The position numbers were made by a program, and so were the translations under genes. From Candidatus Gastranaerophilales bacterium (GTDB lineage: Bacteria > Cyanobacteriota > Vampirovibrionia > Gastranaerophilales > Gastranaerophilaceae), in contig CALUYT010000032.1 in the NCBI GenBank assembly GCA_944325085.1, forward strand, positions 1-64,000: a stretch of DNA of 64,000 nucleotides, read 5' to 3'. Below the pieces are notes generated by a model. The model worked only from the letters and a program-made list of their open reading frames with translations. It made no database searches and was not told the DNA's origin. Below are positions 1-8,313 of this stretch, piece by piece. Within the stretch, counting starts at the first letter, position 1, and each line of letters begins with the position of its first letter.

Positions 1-215
1 TTATTCTTAATAAGTTCTTAATAAAAAGTTTTGAGCAAATGACTTGACTTTTATTGCTACAAGAGCGATTAATGTGTATGTAAAAGTTTATAAGGAGGTA
101 TTAAAAAAGAACAAATTAAGATAAATTACATTTTTAACTGAATAGATATGGGCTGATGGTCCCAGTCCACTGAGTGCATGTATAAATATATAAATCTATA
201 TATTATGAACCTTTT

Positions 216-320
216 AATAGGTTTCTGGGACTGTAAAATACTATTATTATTTTAGTGATAGTAATTATTATTCAACAGAAGATATTTAATAGGTTTCCGG
301 GACTAATAGGTTTCTGGGAC
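216..320 (+). repeat. Three copies of a 17-bp direct repeat
   Basis: The unit AATAGGTTTCTGGGACT occurs at 216-232. It recurs with one change (CCGGG) at 288-304, and the third copy (305-320) follows directly in tandem but lacks the final T. A partial inverted copy, GGTCCCAG, is at 158-165. Repeated oriented sites near a transposase remnant resemble transposase-binding sites at Mu- or Tn7-type element ends, but this role is inferred. Confidence 0.6.
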
Positions 321-356
321 ATTGAGACGAAGAAAATTTAATAAAAAATCAAACAG

Positions 357-380
357 ACAGCACGATTGAGGCTGTTTTTT
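357..380 (+). terminator. Weak terminator-like hairpin
   Basis: ACAGC at 357-361 can pair with GCTGT at 371-375 and is followed by a T run to 380. The stem is only five base pairs, so function is uncertain. It would end a transcript coming from the left. Confidence 0.35.
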
Positions 381-405
381 AGTATTGAGATGTATGGGTC
401 TTTTC

Positions 406-532
406 TTGCACTCAAGTACTCATTTCTTGCACTCTTTTGCACTCCATTTGCAAAATTTTAAGACCACATTAGGCTAAAATCGGCTTGGTGTTTGATGTTA
501 AACCCAGTGCAATAAAGTGCAAAAAAGTGCAA
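406..532. promoter_or_regulatory. Inverted array of TTGCACT/AGTGCAA heptamers
   Basis: TTGCACTC occurs at 406-413, 427-434 and 437-444. Its complement AGTGCAA occurs at 506-512, 516-522 and 526-532. The right arm has exact 10-base spacing, close to one helical turn, and two left-arm copies are also 10 apart. The two arms face each other across about 60 bases. This fits an operator or iteron array upstream of the gene starting at 649, or a recombination or replication site. The binding protein is unknown. Confidence 0.6.
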
Positions 533-648
533 TTTTATTTTTACTTGCAAATTGAGATACCACAAATTATCAATAAAATTGGGATTTGGTAAAATTTTAG
601 AAACGTTTTTGATTTGAAACGGGTTGTTTTTTGATTTAAATTTGAAAT

Positions 649-1353
649 ATGAAAAGCAAATTAATACCACCAACCTTTGATGTGCTTTCTTTTTTACCTA
701 AAAATTTTTTTAACAAAGATGTAAATGAAAAATTTATTAAACTTGTTATGGAAAGTGTTTTAGGGGATGGAAATTGGCAAAAAGGAAAGCATGAACTTAA
801 AGAGCCTGATTATATTTTTAATAATATTCCATTCGAATTTACACTTGCATCAGATAAATGTAAGAAAAATAATAAAAATAATTTTATTAATAAATTAAGA
901 ACTTATAGTTATACAACTGATGATTCAGAGGATGATTTAATCTGTTATATTCGACAACAGATAGAAGACAAGTCAAAAAAACAATATTCCCTATCTAATA
1001 TTCATTTATGTGTTTTATGTTTAATTGAAAAATTGGATTGGGTTTCTGACCAATATGGCTCATATACACATTTTATTACAGATTATAAAAGAGAACTTTT
1101 TTTTAAAGATATAAAATCTAAATATGTTGATACTAAGGTATTTAGTAATATATTTATTATTTTTCCAGACTTGGCAGCTAATTGGTGGGTATGGGATATT
1201 TTATCAGACAACAAAGTCTCTTTACAGGTGACTCCATATATGATTGAAAGTAGGGATTATCCTTATTTTATAGAAAAAAGACTATATGTGAAACTTGTCA
1301 ATGATGGGTATTTAAAGGATATTTTTAATATTGTAAATAAACAAGATAACTAA
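649..1353 (+). CDS. Unknown protein of an accessory region
   Basis: A 234-residue protein that I do not recognise. It is lysine- and asparagine-rich with no signal peptide or membrane segment. Near residues 52-68 the pattern PDY-(6)-FEFT is loosely reminiscent of a PD-(D/E)xK nuclease core (aspartate, then glutamate two residues before a polar residue, with a lysine close by), but the motif is incomplete. A Trp-rich stretch (NWWVWD) lies near residue 180. It sits between the heptamer array and a broken transposase, so it is probably mobile-element cargo. The ATG has no obvious ribosome site. A restriction- or defence-type role is only a guess. Confidence 0.55.
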   Translation: MKSKLIPPTFDVLSFLPKNFFNKDVNEKFIKLVMESVLGDGNWQKGKHELKEPDYIFNNIPFEFTLASDKCKKNNKNNFINKLRTYSYTTDDSEDDLICYIRQQIEDKSKKQYSLSNIHLCVLCLIEKLDWVSDQYGSYTHFITDYKRELFFKDIKSKYVDTKVFSNIFIIFPDLAANWWVWDILSDNKVSLQVTPYMIESRDYPYFIEKRLYVKLVNDGYLKDIFNIVNKQDN

Positions 1354-1373
1354 AAGCTTCAGGACTTGACTTC

Positions 1374-1429
1374 TGTCTCAAAACGAGTGATGAATGTGTT
1401 GCACAAAGCATTACAAGGATTTTGAGACA
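1374..1429. promoter_or_regulatory. Perfect 10-bp inverted repeat before transposase start
   Basis: TGTCTCAAAA at 1374-1383 is exactly inverted as TTTTGAGACA at 1420-1429, ending one base before the transposase ATG at 1430. A TTGACT sequence just upstream could be a -35 box, so the repeat may be an autoregulatory operator. It could also be the element's end sequence. The pairing is seen directly; the role is inferred. Confidence 0.5.
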
Positions 1430-1753
1430 ATGGAAAACCAAGTTAAGACAGTCAAATACACCCCTGAGAAGGCAAAACAAAATGCTCTTGCAAAACTTGA
1501 TTTAATCCGTAAATGGCAAGAATTTCGCCGTAAAGCTGTCAACAAGCTTCAAGCAGACTATGATTTTGTCAAACTGCATAATAGCTCAAATTCCTACCTT
1601 TTCAGTGTTTTAGGTAAAATCTCACGAGGAAGCCTGCATCGTTGGAAAGCAAGCTTAGACGGAACAGAGGATTACACAAGGCTAATTCCTAATTACAAGT
1701 ACGTTTCTGTGAATGAATACAGAACCTGTCTAACGGATGAAGTTATCATTTGA
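1430..1753 (+). pseudogene. Mu-type transposase, N-terminal fragment
   Basis: The reading frame from the ATG at 1430 encodes about 107 residues resembling the N-terminal DNA-binding part of Mu/IS481-like DDE transposases. It has a basic helix (LIRKWQEFRRKA), then LGKISRGSLHRWKASLDG, the typical helix-turn-helix followed by RW, then a Leu-Ile-Pro-x-Tyr segment. The catalytic DDE domain is absent. The frame stops soon after CLTDE, exactly where the next gene on the other strand also breaks off. I call it a truncated, non-functional transposase. An alternative upstream start at 1394 lacks a ribosome site. Confidence 0.7.
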
Positions 1754-2314
1754 TTTTATTAAAACTTGTGGTGAAGTTACATTTGAAATATTCAAATTAG
1801 TTTCAAATACATTTTCTGGAGTCAGCTTTATATTTACAGGATTGGTAACACACGATACCTCTTGTGTAGTAGGAATAACAAAAGACAAATTATAAACTGT
1901 ATTATATGTAAACAAAGCAGTTTGTGTTTGAAATTGCAATCTTGTAGAATATGTCCCAGGAGGTAAAACTCCAATGTTTTTTATTATACAATTATAATTT
2001 TTTGTATATCCCCAAAATTGTAACCCGGATAGAGAAAGTAATAATATTTCAGCATTTGGTAACATTTGAAACTCATTTTCACCATCACTTAAATATAATT
2101 GGTTAATCGGAATTTTATATTTTGGATTTGAACTATTAGAAATAAAAGAATCTAACGTTCTTACCTTAATCAGAAATTGCAAACTTACAAAAGAATCTTC
2201 TTGAACTTGAATTTGTCTTGTAACTTGATTTGATGAAATTATTGTTTCACCCAAATTTTTGACAACCACATTTGCCATAGCAGAAGTTTTAAATTGAATT
2301 AGTATAAATAACAA
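1730..2314 (-). pseudogene. Secreted beta-rich protein, truncated at 3' end
   Basis: The frame encodes up to 194 residues. The first 14 (LLFILIQF...SAMA) look like the hydrophobic part and AxA cleavage site of a signal peptide, followed by beta-rich sequence such as YLSDGENEF and PPGTYSTRL, reminiscent of fimbrial or spore-coat-U-like surface proteins. There is no good start: TTG at 2314 lacks a charged N-region and a ribosome site, and ATG at 2278 would drop the signal peptide. The last residues are read inside the transposase fragment, so the C-terminus is lost. It faces away from the gene at 2336. Function is unknown. Confidence 0.55.
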
Positions 2315-2335
2315 AATTTTTACATTAGGGGTATT

Positions 2336-2996
2336 ATGAAAAAATTTTGGGTAATATTTTTATTAATTTTATTTTTAGCACCTTCTCATTTATGCTGTTA
2401 CAGCAATCAAAGCTTAAATACTTTTAAGATCAATATACAAGATGTGCCTAAAAAAAACTCCACCAAAAAAGATAACGGATTAAGCGATGGAGCAATAACA
2501 GCTATTGCACTAGGTTCAACTTTTGGAGGTTTGGGAATTTTAACAGGCATTGGATACTATTTTTATAAGAATTCAAAAGGACTACAAACCGGCTGTGCTT
2601 GCGGACAAAAATGTCCTTACCAAACACTTGATAGTAAAGCATATGCAGATAGATACGGAAATAAAAGCCAAAACTTTTAATACCGTATTTTTTGAACTGC
2701 CAAAATTCAATAATGCTAATATAAATTTTAGAATTATACAAGCCTCAAAACCATATACCATTGAAAAAAACATACCCAAATTAGATTCAAATATATTTAT
2801 AAATCCTAATAGCAATAACGTAAAAAAAATACCAAGCTACACAGAAGAAATTAATCCTGACAACGGATATCTAATAAAAAATGGCATAATTCAAAATACA
2901 ACAGACAATATTCTAACCATAACAACAGAAAATCTAAACTATAAAGCATCTCAAACTTATGCAATTATAGTAGAATTTTGGATAAATAATAAATAA
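2336..2996 (+). CDS. Two-frame secreted/membrane protein, candidate +1 frameshift
   Basis: The first frame (2336-2680, 114 residues) begins after AGGGG and has a signal peptide or lipoprotein-like leader ending near Cys-Cys, a glycine-rich membrane segment at about residues 50-75 and a Cys-rich tail. The second frame continues from about 2679 to 2996 with about 105 beta-rich residues (FFELPKF, NINFRII, TYAIIVEFW) and no start of its own. At 2675-2680 the sequence TTT TAA allows tRNA-Phe to slip forward one base on TTTT and continue with AAT, much like the prfB site. A one-base indel in the T run would look the same. It is probably a surface protein related in context to the truncated neighbour. 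Confidence 0.55.
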
Positions 2997-2999
2997 AAT

Positions 3000-4307
3000 T
3001 TATACTTGCTCTTTAGCTTGTTGTATAACGAGAATTTTCTCAATACGAAGATCATCCATTTTTATAACTTTTAGCTTTAAACCTTCAAATTCTAATTCAT
3101 CATTCGGATTAGCTAATCGTCCTAAAATTTTTGGGATTAAACCGCCAACAGTTTCAACTTCTTCTTCTTTTTGGTTAATACCAAAGAACTCGAAAAATTC
3201 TTCAACTCGATATAAACCGTTAACTATATACTTATTTTCTCCAACTTTTTTAATATCTTGAACTTCTTCATCGTCAAATTCATCTTGAACTTCACCCAAG
3301 ATTTCTTCTAAAACATCTTCTAATGAAATTATACCTGACATTCCACCGAATTCATCCATTACAACAGCTATTTCAGTTCTATTTTCTTTAAAATTTTTCA
3401 ATAAAACATCCATCGTCATTGTTTCAGGGATTAATAAAGGTTTTCTCAAAACTTGTGATATATCAAGTTTTTTATTATCACGAATATATGGATACAAATC
3501 TTTTATATGTAAAATTCCAACAATATTATCAAAACTACCGTTATGAACAGGATATCTGGAATATTGATTTTCAACCAAGATCTTATCTAAATCTTCCATC
3601 TCAATATCTATAGGTAATGTTACAACATTACATCTTGGAACCATAATTTGTTTTGCAATTAAATCAGTAAATTTTAGAGTATTTTTCAATATAAAATTCT
3701 CAGTTTCATTTAATACTCCACCTTTATAACTTGCATCAATAATCATATCAATTTCTTCTTCTGTATGAACACCATGAGTTGGGTGAGCAGGAGGTATGCC
3801 AAATAATTTTAATGCAAAATTTCCAAATCCATTTAATAAAAATATAAACGGTGTAAATAATTTTGCTGAAAATACTAATGGTCTGGTTACTGCTAATGTT
3901 GTTTTTTCAGGATATTGCAAAGCGATAGACTTTGGCATCAATTCTCCAAATACAACATGCATAAATGTAATTAATACAAAAGATATTGCAACAGCAATAG
4001 TATGAGTAGCAATAGTTTCTGAAACGTATGGTAAAAAGTCAAATAATGGCTTTATGATTCTTGCTAAAGTAGCTTCACCAACCCAACCTAAACCAATACT
4101 TGCTATTGTAATACCTAATTGGGTTGCAGCAATATATTTGTCTAACTCTTTTAACGCTCCGGCTGTAATTTCAGCAGTTTTATTCCCTTCATTTGCCAAT
4201 TGGCATATTCTGGTTTGCCTCACACTTACTAGTGCGAATTCCGAAGCAACAAAAAAACCATTTGCTAATAACAAAAATACAATTATAATTAAATTTACTA
4301 AAATCAT
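3000..4307 (-). CDS. CNNM/CBS-domain CorC/HlyC family membrane protein
   Basis: A 435-residue hemolysin-C/CorC-type protein. Residues about 1-195 form the CNNM transmembrane domain, starting with the signature FVASEFALVSVRQTRI. A CBS pair covers about 210-330 (MVPRCNVVTLP, DEFGGMSGIISLEDVLEE), and a CorC/HlyC transporter-associated domain about 345-430. Members act in the inner membrane and are linked to Mg2+ or Co2+ efflux and membrane integrity, although direct transport is debated. A GAGG ribosome site precedes the ATG. It is transcribed alone and ends three bases from the converging upstream gene. A TTTTGTAACAAAA motif lies about 65 bases upstream of the start. Confidence 0.9.
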   Translation of the reverse strand: MILVNLIIIVFLLLANGFFVASEFALVSVRQTRICQLANEGNKTAEITAGALKELDKYIAATQLGITIASIGLGWVGEATLARIIKPLFDFLPYVSETIATHTIAVAISFVLITFMHVVFGELMPKSIALQYPEKTTLAVTRPLVFSAKLFTPFIFLLNGFGNFALKLFGIPPAHPTHGVHTEEEIDMIIDASYKGGVLNETENFILKNTLKFTDLIAKQIMVPRCNVVTLPIDIEMEDLDKILVENQYSRYPVHNGSFDNIVGILHIKDLYPYIRDNKKLDISQVLRKPLLIPETMTMDVLLKNFKENRTEIAVVMDEFGGMSGIISLEDVLEEILGEVQDEFDDEEVQDIKKVGENKYIVNGLYRVEEFFEFFGINQKEEEVETVGGLIPKILGRLANPNDELEFEGLKLKVIKMDDLRIEKILVIQQAKEQV

Positions 4308-4366
4308 ACTACCTCTTATATTTCACCAAATATCTTACATTATACAAAGTATTTATAAAAAAGACA

Positions 4367-4379
4367 TTTTGTAACAAAA
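4367..4379 (-). promoter_or_regulatory. TTGTAACAA-type palindrome upstream of CorC/HlyC gene
   Basis: TTTTGTAACAAAA lies 60-72 bases upstream of the start at 4307. It resembles the sites at 48185, 58394, 33810 and others in this window and may be part of the same set. Confidence 0.35.
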
Positions 4380-4407
4380 CCTATAAAATAAAGTATCTCC
4401 AAACACC

Positions 4408-4437
4408 AAAAAAGGGAAGAATATAATTCTTCCCTTT
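4408..4437 (-). terminator. Terminator after hsp20
   Basis: AAAGGGAAGAAT at 4411-4422 pairs perfectly with ATTCTTCCCTTT at 4426-4437 around a short loop. On the minus strand the stem is followed by a T run (4408-4413). It lies just downstream of the Hsp20 gene. Confidence 0.85.
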
Positions 4438-4462
4438 ACACTTTGCTAAATTATAGAACAAA

Positions 4463-4915
4463 TTATTTTACTGTAATTTTTCTAACAGAATCTTTATTGA
4501 TATCCAATTTTGGAACTTTTATTTTTAAAACACCGTGTTCTAAAGTTGCATCAATTTTTTCCATATCGATATCTTGTGGAAGATAAACAGATCTAGAAAA
4601 TTCACCATATCTAAATTCTGATTTTTTATAAGCATTTTTATCTTCGCAAACTTCTTCTTCTTTTTTAGCTCTAATAGTAAGATAATTTTTATCAATATCT
4701 ATATCTAAATCTTCTTTTTTAACTCCAGGCAACTCAGCCCTAATATCATATTCTTTTTCTTTTTCTGTCACCTCGACAGGCATTGATAATTTTTCAAAAT
4801 CCTCATAACCATATTCAGGATAAAAACTGTCAAAATGTCTGTTTAATATTGAACTAATTTCGTCATTAACAGTCTTGATAAAATTCTCCGGTGCTTTCTT
4901 TACTAAAAATCTCAT
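4463..4915 (-). CDS. Small heat shock protein Hsp20
   Basis: A 150-residue alpha-crystallin-type chaperone that binds unfolding proteins in the cytoplasm and prevents aggregation without ATP. The crystallin domain covers about residues 45-145, with the family signatures RAELPGVKKEDLDIDI and GVLKIKVPK near the C-terminus. The start at 4915 is chosen because AAAGGAG lies at good distance; a longer frame to 5002 adds 29 residues without a ribosome site. It is monocistronic with its own terminator. A second, membrane-anchored Hsp20-like protein is encoded at 8642. Confidence 0.93.
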   Translation of the reverse strand: MRFLVKKAPENFIKTVNDEISSILNRHFDSFYPEYGYEDFEKLSMPVEVTEKEKEYDIRAELPGVKKEDLDIDIDKNYLTIRAKKEEEVCEDKNAYKKSEFRYGEFSRSVYLPQDIDMEKIDATLEHGVLKIKVPKLDINKDSVRKITVK

Positions 4916-5100
4916 AATCAACACTCCTTTCAATTTTCTTTTCTTATCAACTACACTTATATTATTGTTCGTTTTTCCATAAAACCCGTTTTTTTTAACC
5001 AAAACTTAACAATTAAAAAATCCTATAAACAGAGGATGGAAATAAAAACTTCATCTTTTAAAATAATAGTGGGTAGGTTTTAAGAATTTTGGGAGAATAT

Positions 5101-5337
5101 ATGGATAATACTGTATTACAAGATATAGATATGTATCTGCCGGGCAATGATGAAATGTCAGATTCTATAACCCAAAATTGGACAGAGCAAGCTTTGGAAT
5201 GTTATTACATCAATTGTGACTGCAAACAATGTTCTTTAAGAAACGGGCATTACTCATTCATATGTCAAATGCCTAAAGTAATCGACACACTACTAAAAAC
5301 TGTAGGCGAACCTGAACAAAAATTAAAGACAGCTTAA
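5101..5337 (+). CDS. Small Cys-rich protein, unknown
   Basis: A 78-residue protein with an acidic N-terminus and a cysteine cluster (CYYINCDCKQCSL, then a further Cys about 10 residues on). The cysteines could bind a metal, but I do not recognise the family. The ATG at 5101 follows GGGAG at good spacing; a TTG four codons earlier is less likely. It is followed by a strong hairpin terminator shared with the converging gene. Confidence 0.65.
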   Translation: MDNTVLQDIDMYLPGNDEMSDSITQNWTEQALECYYINCDCKQCSLRNGHYSFICQMPKVIDTLLKTVGEPEQKLKTA

Positions 5338-5377
5338 AACAATCGACAACCCTGAACCGAACTTTTACAAAAAAAAG

Positions 5378-5404
5378 AGCCATAAATTAGTTTATGGCTT
5401 TTTA
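5378..5404. terminator. Bidirectional terminator
   Basis: AGCCATAAA at 5378-5386 pairs perfectly with TTTATGGCT at 5391-5399. A T run follows on the plus strand and an A run precedes it, so it can serve both the plus gene ending at 5337 and the minus gene ending at 5430. Confidence 0.88.
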
Positions 5405-5429
5405 TTATTTATGTGTCTGGTAGTCGTTA

Positions 5430-5660
5430 CTATTCTTTTGCAAATTCATTTTCATGGAAATGCAATAACTTAGCTAAATGCCATTGTTTTGCTTGAATTT
5501 CCTGAATTCGATCTTTAATAGCATCTAATTCCTGCAAAAGGGTTTTCATATCTTTGTTGTGCCTAGTATAAACTGTTGATATTGGCATTGGATCATCTTC
5601 AATATCTTCGGTCCAACTTGGTAGAAAACAACCTTTTTCAAAAAGTTCTCTTTCATTCAT
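5430..5660 (-). CDS. Small coiled-coil protein, unknown
   Basis: A 76-residue protein. The N-terminal half is acidic (WTEDIEDDP) and the C-terminal half is a predicted helix with heptad-like leucines (TLLQELDAIKDRIQEIQAK). The ATG at 5660 has GGAG nine bases upstream; a TTG five codons further out overlaps that site and is less likely. It follows the 5688 gene in the same direction with a 27-base gap, so the two are probably co-transcribed. No family recognised. Confidence 0.65.
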   Translation of the reverse strand: MNERELFEKGCFLPSWTEDIEDDPMPISTVYTRHNKDMKTLLQELDAIKDRIQEIQAKQWHLAKLLHFHENEFAKE

Positions 5661-5687
5661 ACAACATATCTCCAAAATCTACAGCTA

Positions 5688-5897
5688 TTAGCCTTTATCA
5701 GTTAATAACTCATGGAAAAAGTCAACCAATTTGAAATTTCCATATTTAAATGCATAAGGCTTTTTTGCATATTCATTATTTGTAATTTTATTTAATGTAT
5801 CCATTTCTTCATTGCTTAATGACCCAAAATCAAAACTTGTCATTTCAGCATAATCTACCATTAAATCTTCTACATCCATAATCTTTTTCTCTGACAT
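5688..5897 (-). CDS. Small acidic protein, unknown
   Basis: A 69-residue acidic protein with no Cys, signal peptide or membrane segment. The start at 5897 has a strong AGGAG eight bases upstream. It is the first gene of a two-gene unit with the coiled-coil protein downstream. A TGTAACAAAT site lies about 80 bases upstream, as for several other small genes in the window, suggesting shared regulation. Function unknown. Confidence 0.65.
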   Translation of the reverse strand: MSEKKIMDVEDLMVDYAEMTSFDFGSLSNEEMDTLNKITNNEYAKKPYAFKYGNFKLVDFFHELLTDKG

Positions 5898-5910
5898 TTT
5901 ATACACTCCT

Positions 5911-6257
5911 TAGATTTTCTGATTACAAAGTGTATGTCGGATGCAATTTATAAAATCTTTAAACTTAAGGGGACATTTGTTACATATATTAACAAACATA
6001 CATTTCACATAAATTAATATTTTTACCTCAAAGCTAGTAAAATCAAAGATTATAGTTTATACTATGATTGTAGTAGTGTGAATATGAGAATGATTTTAGT
6101 GTGAAGTTTGTAAAATTCAGCTTTATTCCGTCTGTTTGCAGGATTGTTTTTATCTAAATATAAGCTAAAATTGTTTAGTAATGTAAAAAAATTTGACTGG
6201 TAGGTCAAAAAATTTCAATTACTCGGTTTATAAAAAAAAATTGTAGGTAGATTTGTT
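5911..6257. other. Divergent intergenic region
   Basis: About 350 bases separate the minus-strand small genes from the plus-strand c-di-GMP gene. I see the TGTAACAAAT site and AT-rich sequence that must hold both promoters, but no conserved RNA or additional gene. Two weakly similar TGTGAATATGAG/TGTGAAGTTTG words lie near 6078-6112; I assign no function. Confidence 0.4.
5975..5984 (-). promoter_or_regulatory. TGTAACAAAT site
   Basis: On the minus strand TGTAACAAAT lies 78-87 bases upstream of the small gene starting at 5897, in the same orientation as the match at 33810. Part of the recurrent motif set. Confidence 0.4.
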
Positions 6258-8267
6258 TTGGAAAATTTAAGTAATAAAGAAATAAAGAAAAACCAAAAAC
6301 AAGAAAAGAAACAATTAAGTTCTAATCCTATCGCAAAAATGAAAAACCCGATAGAAGGGCTTAAAATGATTTCTGTTCCACAAGAGAATACTGCGCCTAC
6401 AAAAGAAGATACACCTGAAGTTAAAGAGCTTAAAAAAACTAAGAAAAAGCTTGATAATATAATCAAACCAATATCCGTTGCAGAAGAATCAAGCCTTGAT
6501 AGTATAGTTGAAACTATCAATAATTTTAATACAAGCAAAACAAAGCCTAAATTATATTCAAATAACTACAATACCAACAATACTGTTATTAATCAAAATA
6601 TCAATTATTTTGATATTATGAAAGGAATTTTAACAGCATTTCAAAACAATAAAAGTATTGCTGATTTATTCGCTCAATTAAATAGTCTTTTCATAAATAA
6701 AGCCAAATGGAATTTTATTGGTTTTGGTTTGTATCACGAAAAATCAAAATGTATAAATTTAAAAATACACAGTAAAACAGGTAATTCATATACCTCAAAA
6801 ATATTTTTATCAGATGAAAACAATCCGATAATCAAATGTTTTACATCTAAATCACTTGTCCACAAAGACAATATAAATTACTTAAATATCCCATATCTTA
6901 TGAAAACCAGTTCCGTAATCATTCCAATGATGTCTATAAACAGATGTATTGGTGTATTATTAGTTGGACAAAATGTTTCCAATATAAATATCGATCTAGT
7001 ATCATTATTCAGCAACTATATGGGAATGTATATTCACAATGTTCAACTTCAAGAACAGACTAACAAATTTGCAAATACAGATAACCTTACATCACTATAC
7101 AATCATAGAGGTTTCCAAGAAATACTTGCAAAAGAGCTTGAAAAAGCTAAAGACACAAATACACCACTATCTGTTGTAATGTTTGATGTTAATAACATTT
7201 CAAAAATCAACAGAGAACTTGGACACGCAAAAGGTGATGAAGTAATCAAGACAATTGCAGAAAAAATCAAACAAAACATACGAGCAAATGACTCTGCAGG
7301 AAGATATGGCGGAGATGAAATTGCTGTTATCATGCCTGAAACAAATACAAAAGATGCAAAATACTTAGCAGAATATATCACATACTGTTTATCTTGCTGC
7401 TTTGTAGATGATGTAGGTCCAATTAAAGTTTCGGTAGGTATTTCTACATACCCAGAATGTACAATTGACCAAGAAAAACTTTTAATTTTAGCAGAACAAG
7501 CTATGTTTATATCCCAAGCAAAAGGATATAAAGAAGGAATGTCTGCAATAATTAGTTCATCTGATTTCAATTTCTGGGATGATGTTGCTCTAAATTCATT
7601 TGCAGAAGTATTAGCAAAACGTCACTCGCAAATAGGCATAAATTTTGAAGAAGAATTAGTACACAAATTCAACCAGGAAGAAATTGTTAACCACAACCAC
7701 CTAATGGAAATGGTAACATCTTTAGCTGGTGCAATTGATGCAAAAGACCCATACACCAAGGGTCACTCAACATCTGTTGCAAGATATGCAGAAGCATTAG
7801 CCAGAGCCGTAAATCTTCCTGAACATGAAGTTGAAAGAATTAAAATAGGAGCAATGCTACACGACGTAGGTAAAATTGGTATCCCTGAATCCGTATTGAA
7901 AAAACCGGGAAAATTAAATGATGAAGAATGGGAAATCATGAAACAACACCCTACAATTGGTGCTGAAAAGGTACTTGCTCCAAATGAAGCATTAAGAGAT
8001 TTAATTCCTATCGTAAAATATCACCACGAAAGACTAGATGGAAAAGGATATCCAGAACAACTAAAAGGTAACCAAATACCACTAGCCGCAAGAATTGTAT
8101 CTGTAGCAGATGCATATCACGCACTGGTTAGTGACAGACCATACAGAAAAGGAATGCCTATAGAAAAAGCTTGTGCAATTCTAAAAGAAGGTGCCGGAAT
8201 ACAATGGGATCCAGACCTTGTTAGACAGTTTATTTCAATTGCTCCATCTCTAACAACTAATGTCTAA
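6258..8267 (+). CDS. Sensor protein with GGDEF and HD-GYP domains
   Basis: A 669-residue cytoplasmic protein predicted to make or bind, and to degrade, cyclic di-GMP. Residues 1-110 are Lys/Asn-rich and probably disordered. About 115-265 look like a GAF-type sensor. A GGDEF domain follows with the signature GGDEI at 351-355, a mild variant of the active site. A complete HD-GYP phosphodiesterase covers about 475-660 (His535-Asp536 in LHDVGK, GYP at 597-599). No membrane segment is seen. The TTG start at 6258 has only a weak TAGGTAG site; the first ATG is 27 codons in. A related but degenerate protein is encoded at 19268. Confidence 0.88.
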   Translation: MENLSNKEIKKNQKQEKKQLSSNPIAKMKNPIEGLKMISVPQENTAPTKEDTPEVKELKKTKKKLDNIIKPISVAEESSLDSIVETINNFNTSKTKPKLYSNNYNTNNTVINQNINYFDIMKGILTAFQNNKSIADLFAQLNSLFINKAKWNFIGFGLYHEKSKCINLKIHSKTGNSYTSKIFLSDENNPIIKCFTSKSLVHKDNINYLNIPYLMKTSSVIIPMMSINRCIGVLLVGQNVSNINIDLVSLFSNYMGMYIHNVQLQEQTNKFANTDNLTSLYNHRGFQEILAKELEKAKDTNTPLSVVMFDVNNISKINRELGHAKGDEVIKTIAEKIKQNIRANDSAGRYGGDEIAVIMPETNTKDAKYLAEYITYCLSCCFVDDVGPIKVSVGISTYPECTIDQEKLLILAEQAMFISQAKGYKEGMSAIISSSDFNFWDDVALNSFAEVLAKRHSQIGINFEEELVHKFNQEEIVNHNHLMEMVTSLAGAIDAKDPYTKGHSTSVARYAEALARAVNLPEHEVERIKIGAMLHDVGKIGIPESVLKKPGKLNDEEWEIMKQHPTIGAEKVLAPNEALRDLIPIVKYHHERLDGKGYPEQLKGNQIPLAARIVSVADAYHALVSDRPYRKGMPIEKACAILKEGAGIQWDPDLVRQFISIAPSLTTNV

Positions 8268-8313
8268 TACATTTAATAACAATTGAAAACTTATTAAACG
8301 GCACAAGATAAAA

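Larger units (their letters stand above)
1..648. other. Non-coding accessory region, probable mobile-element remnant
   Basis: No convincing gene is seen in the first 648 bases. The stretch contains three copies of a 17-base direct repeat, a small terminator-like hairpin and an inverted array of TTGCACT heptamers, each listed separately. It lies just before an unknown gene and a broken transposase, so I infer the end or regulatory region of a mobile element. An AAGGAGG sequence near position 102 looks like a ribosome site, but no credible reading frame follows it. Confidence 0.5.

Noticed and set aside
458-673. Minus-strand 71-codon open frame across the heptamer array
   Set aside because: No ribosome site, low-complexity Phe/Lys content, and it covers the repeat array; it is explained by AT-rich chance.
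7103-7570. Long antisense frame inside the GGDEF/HD-GYP gene
   Set aside because: It lies wholly opposite conserved catalytic motifs, so it is a shadow.
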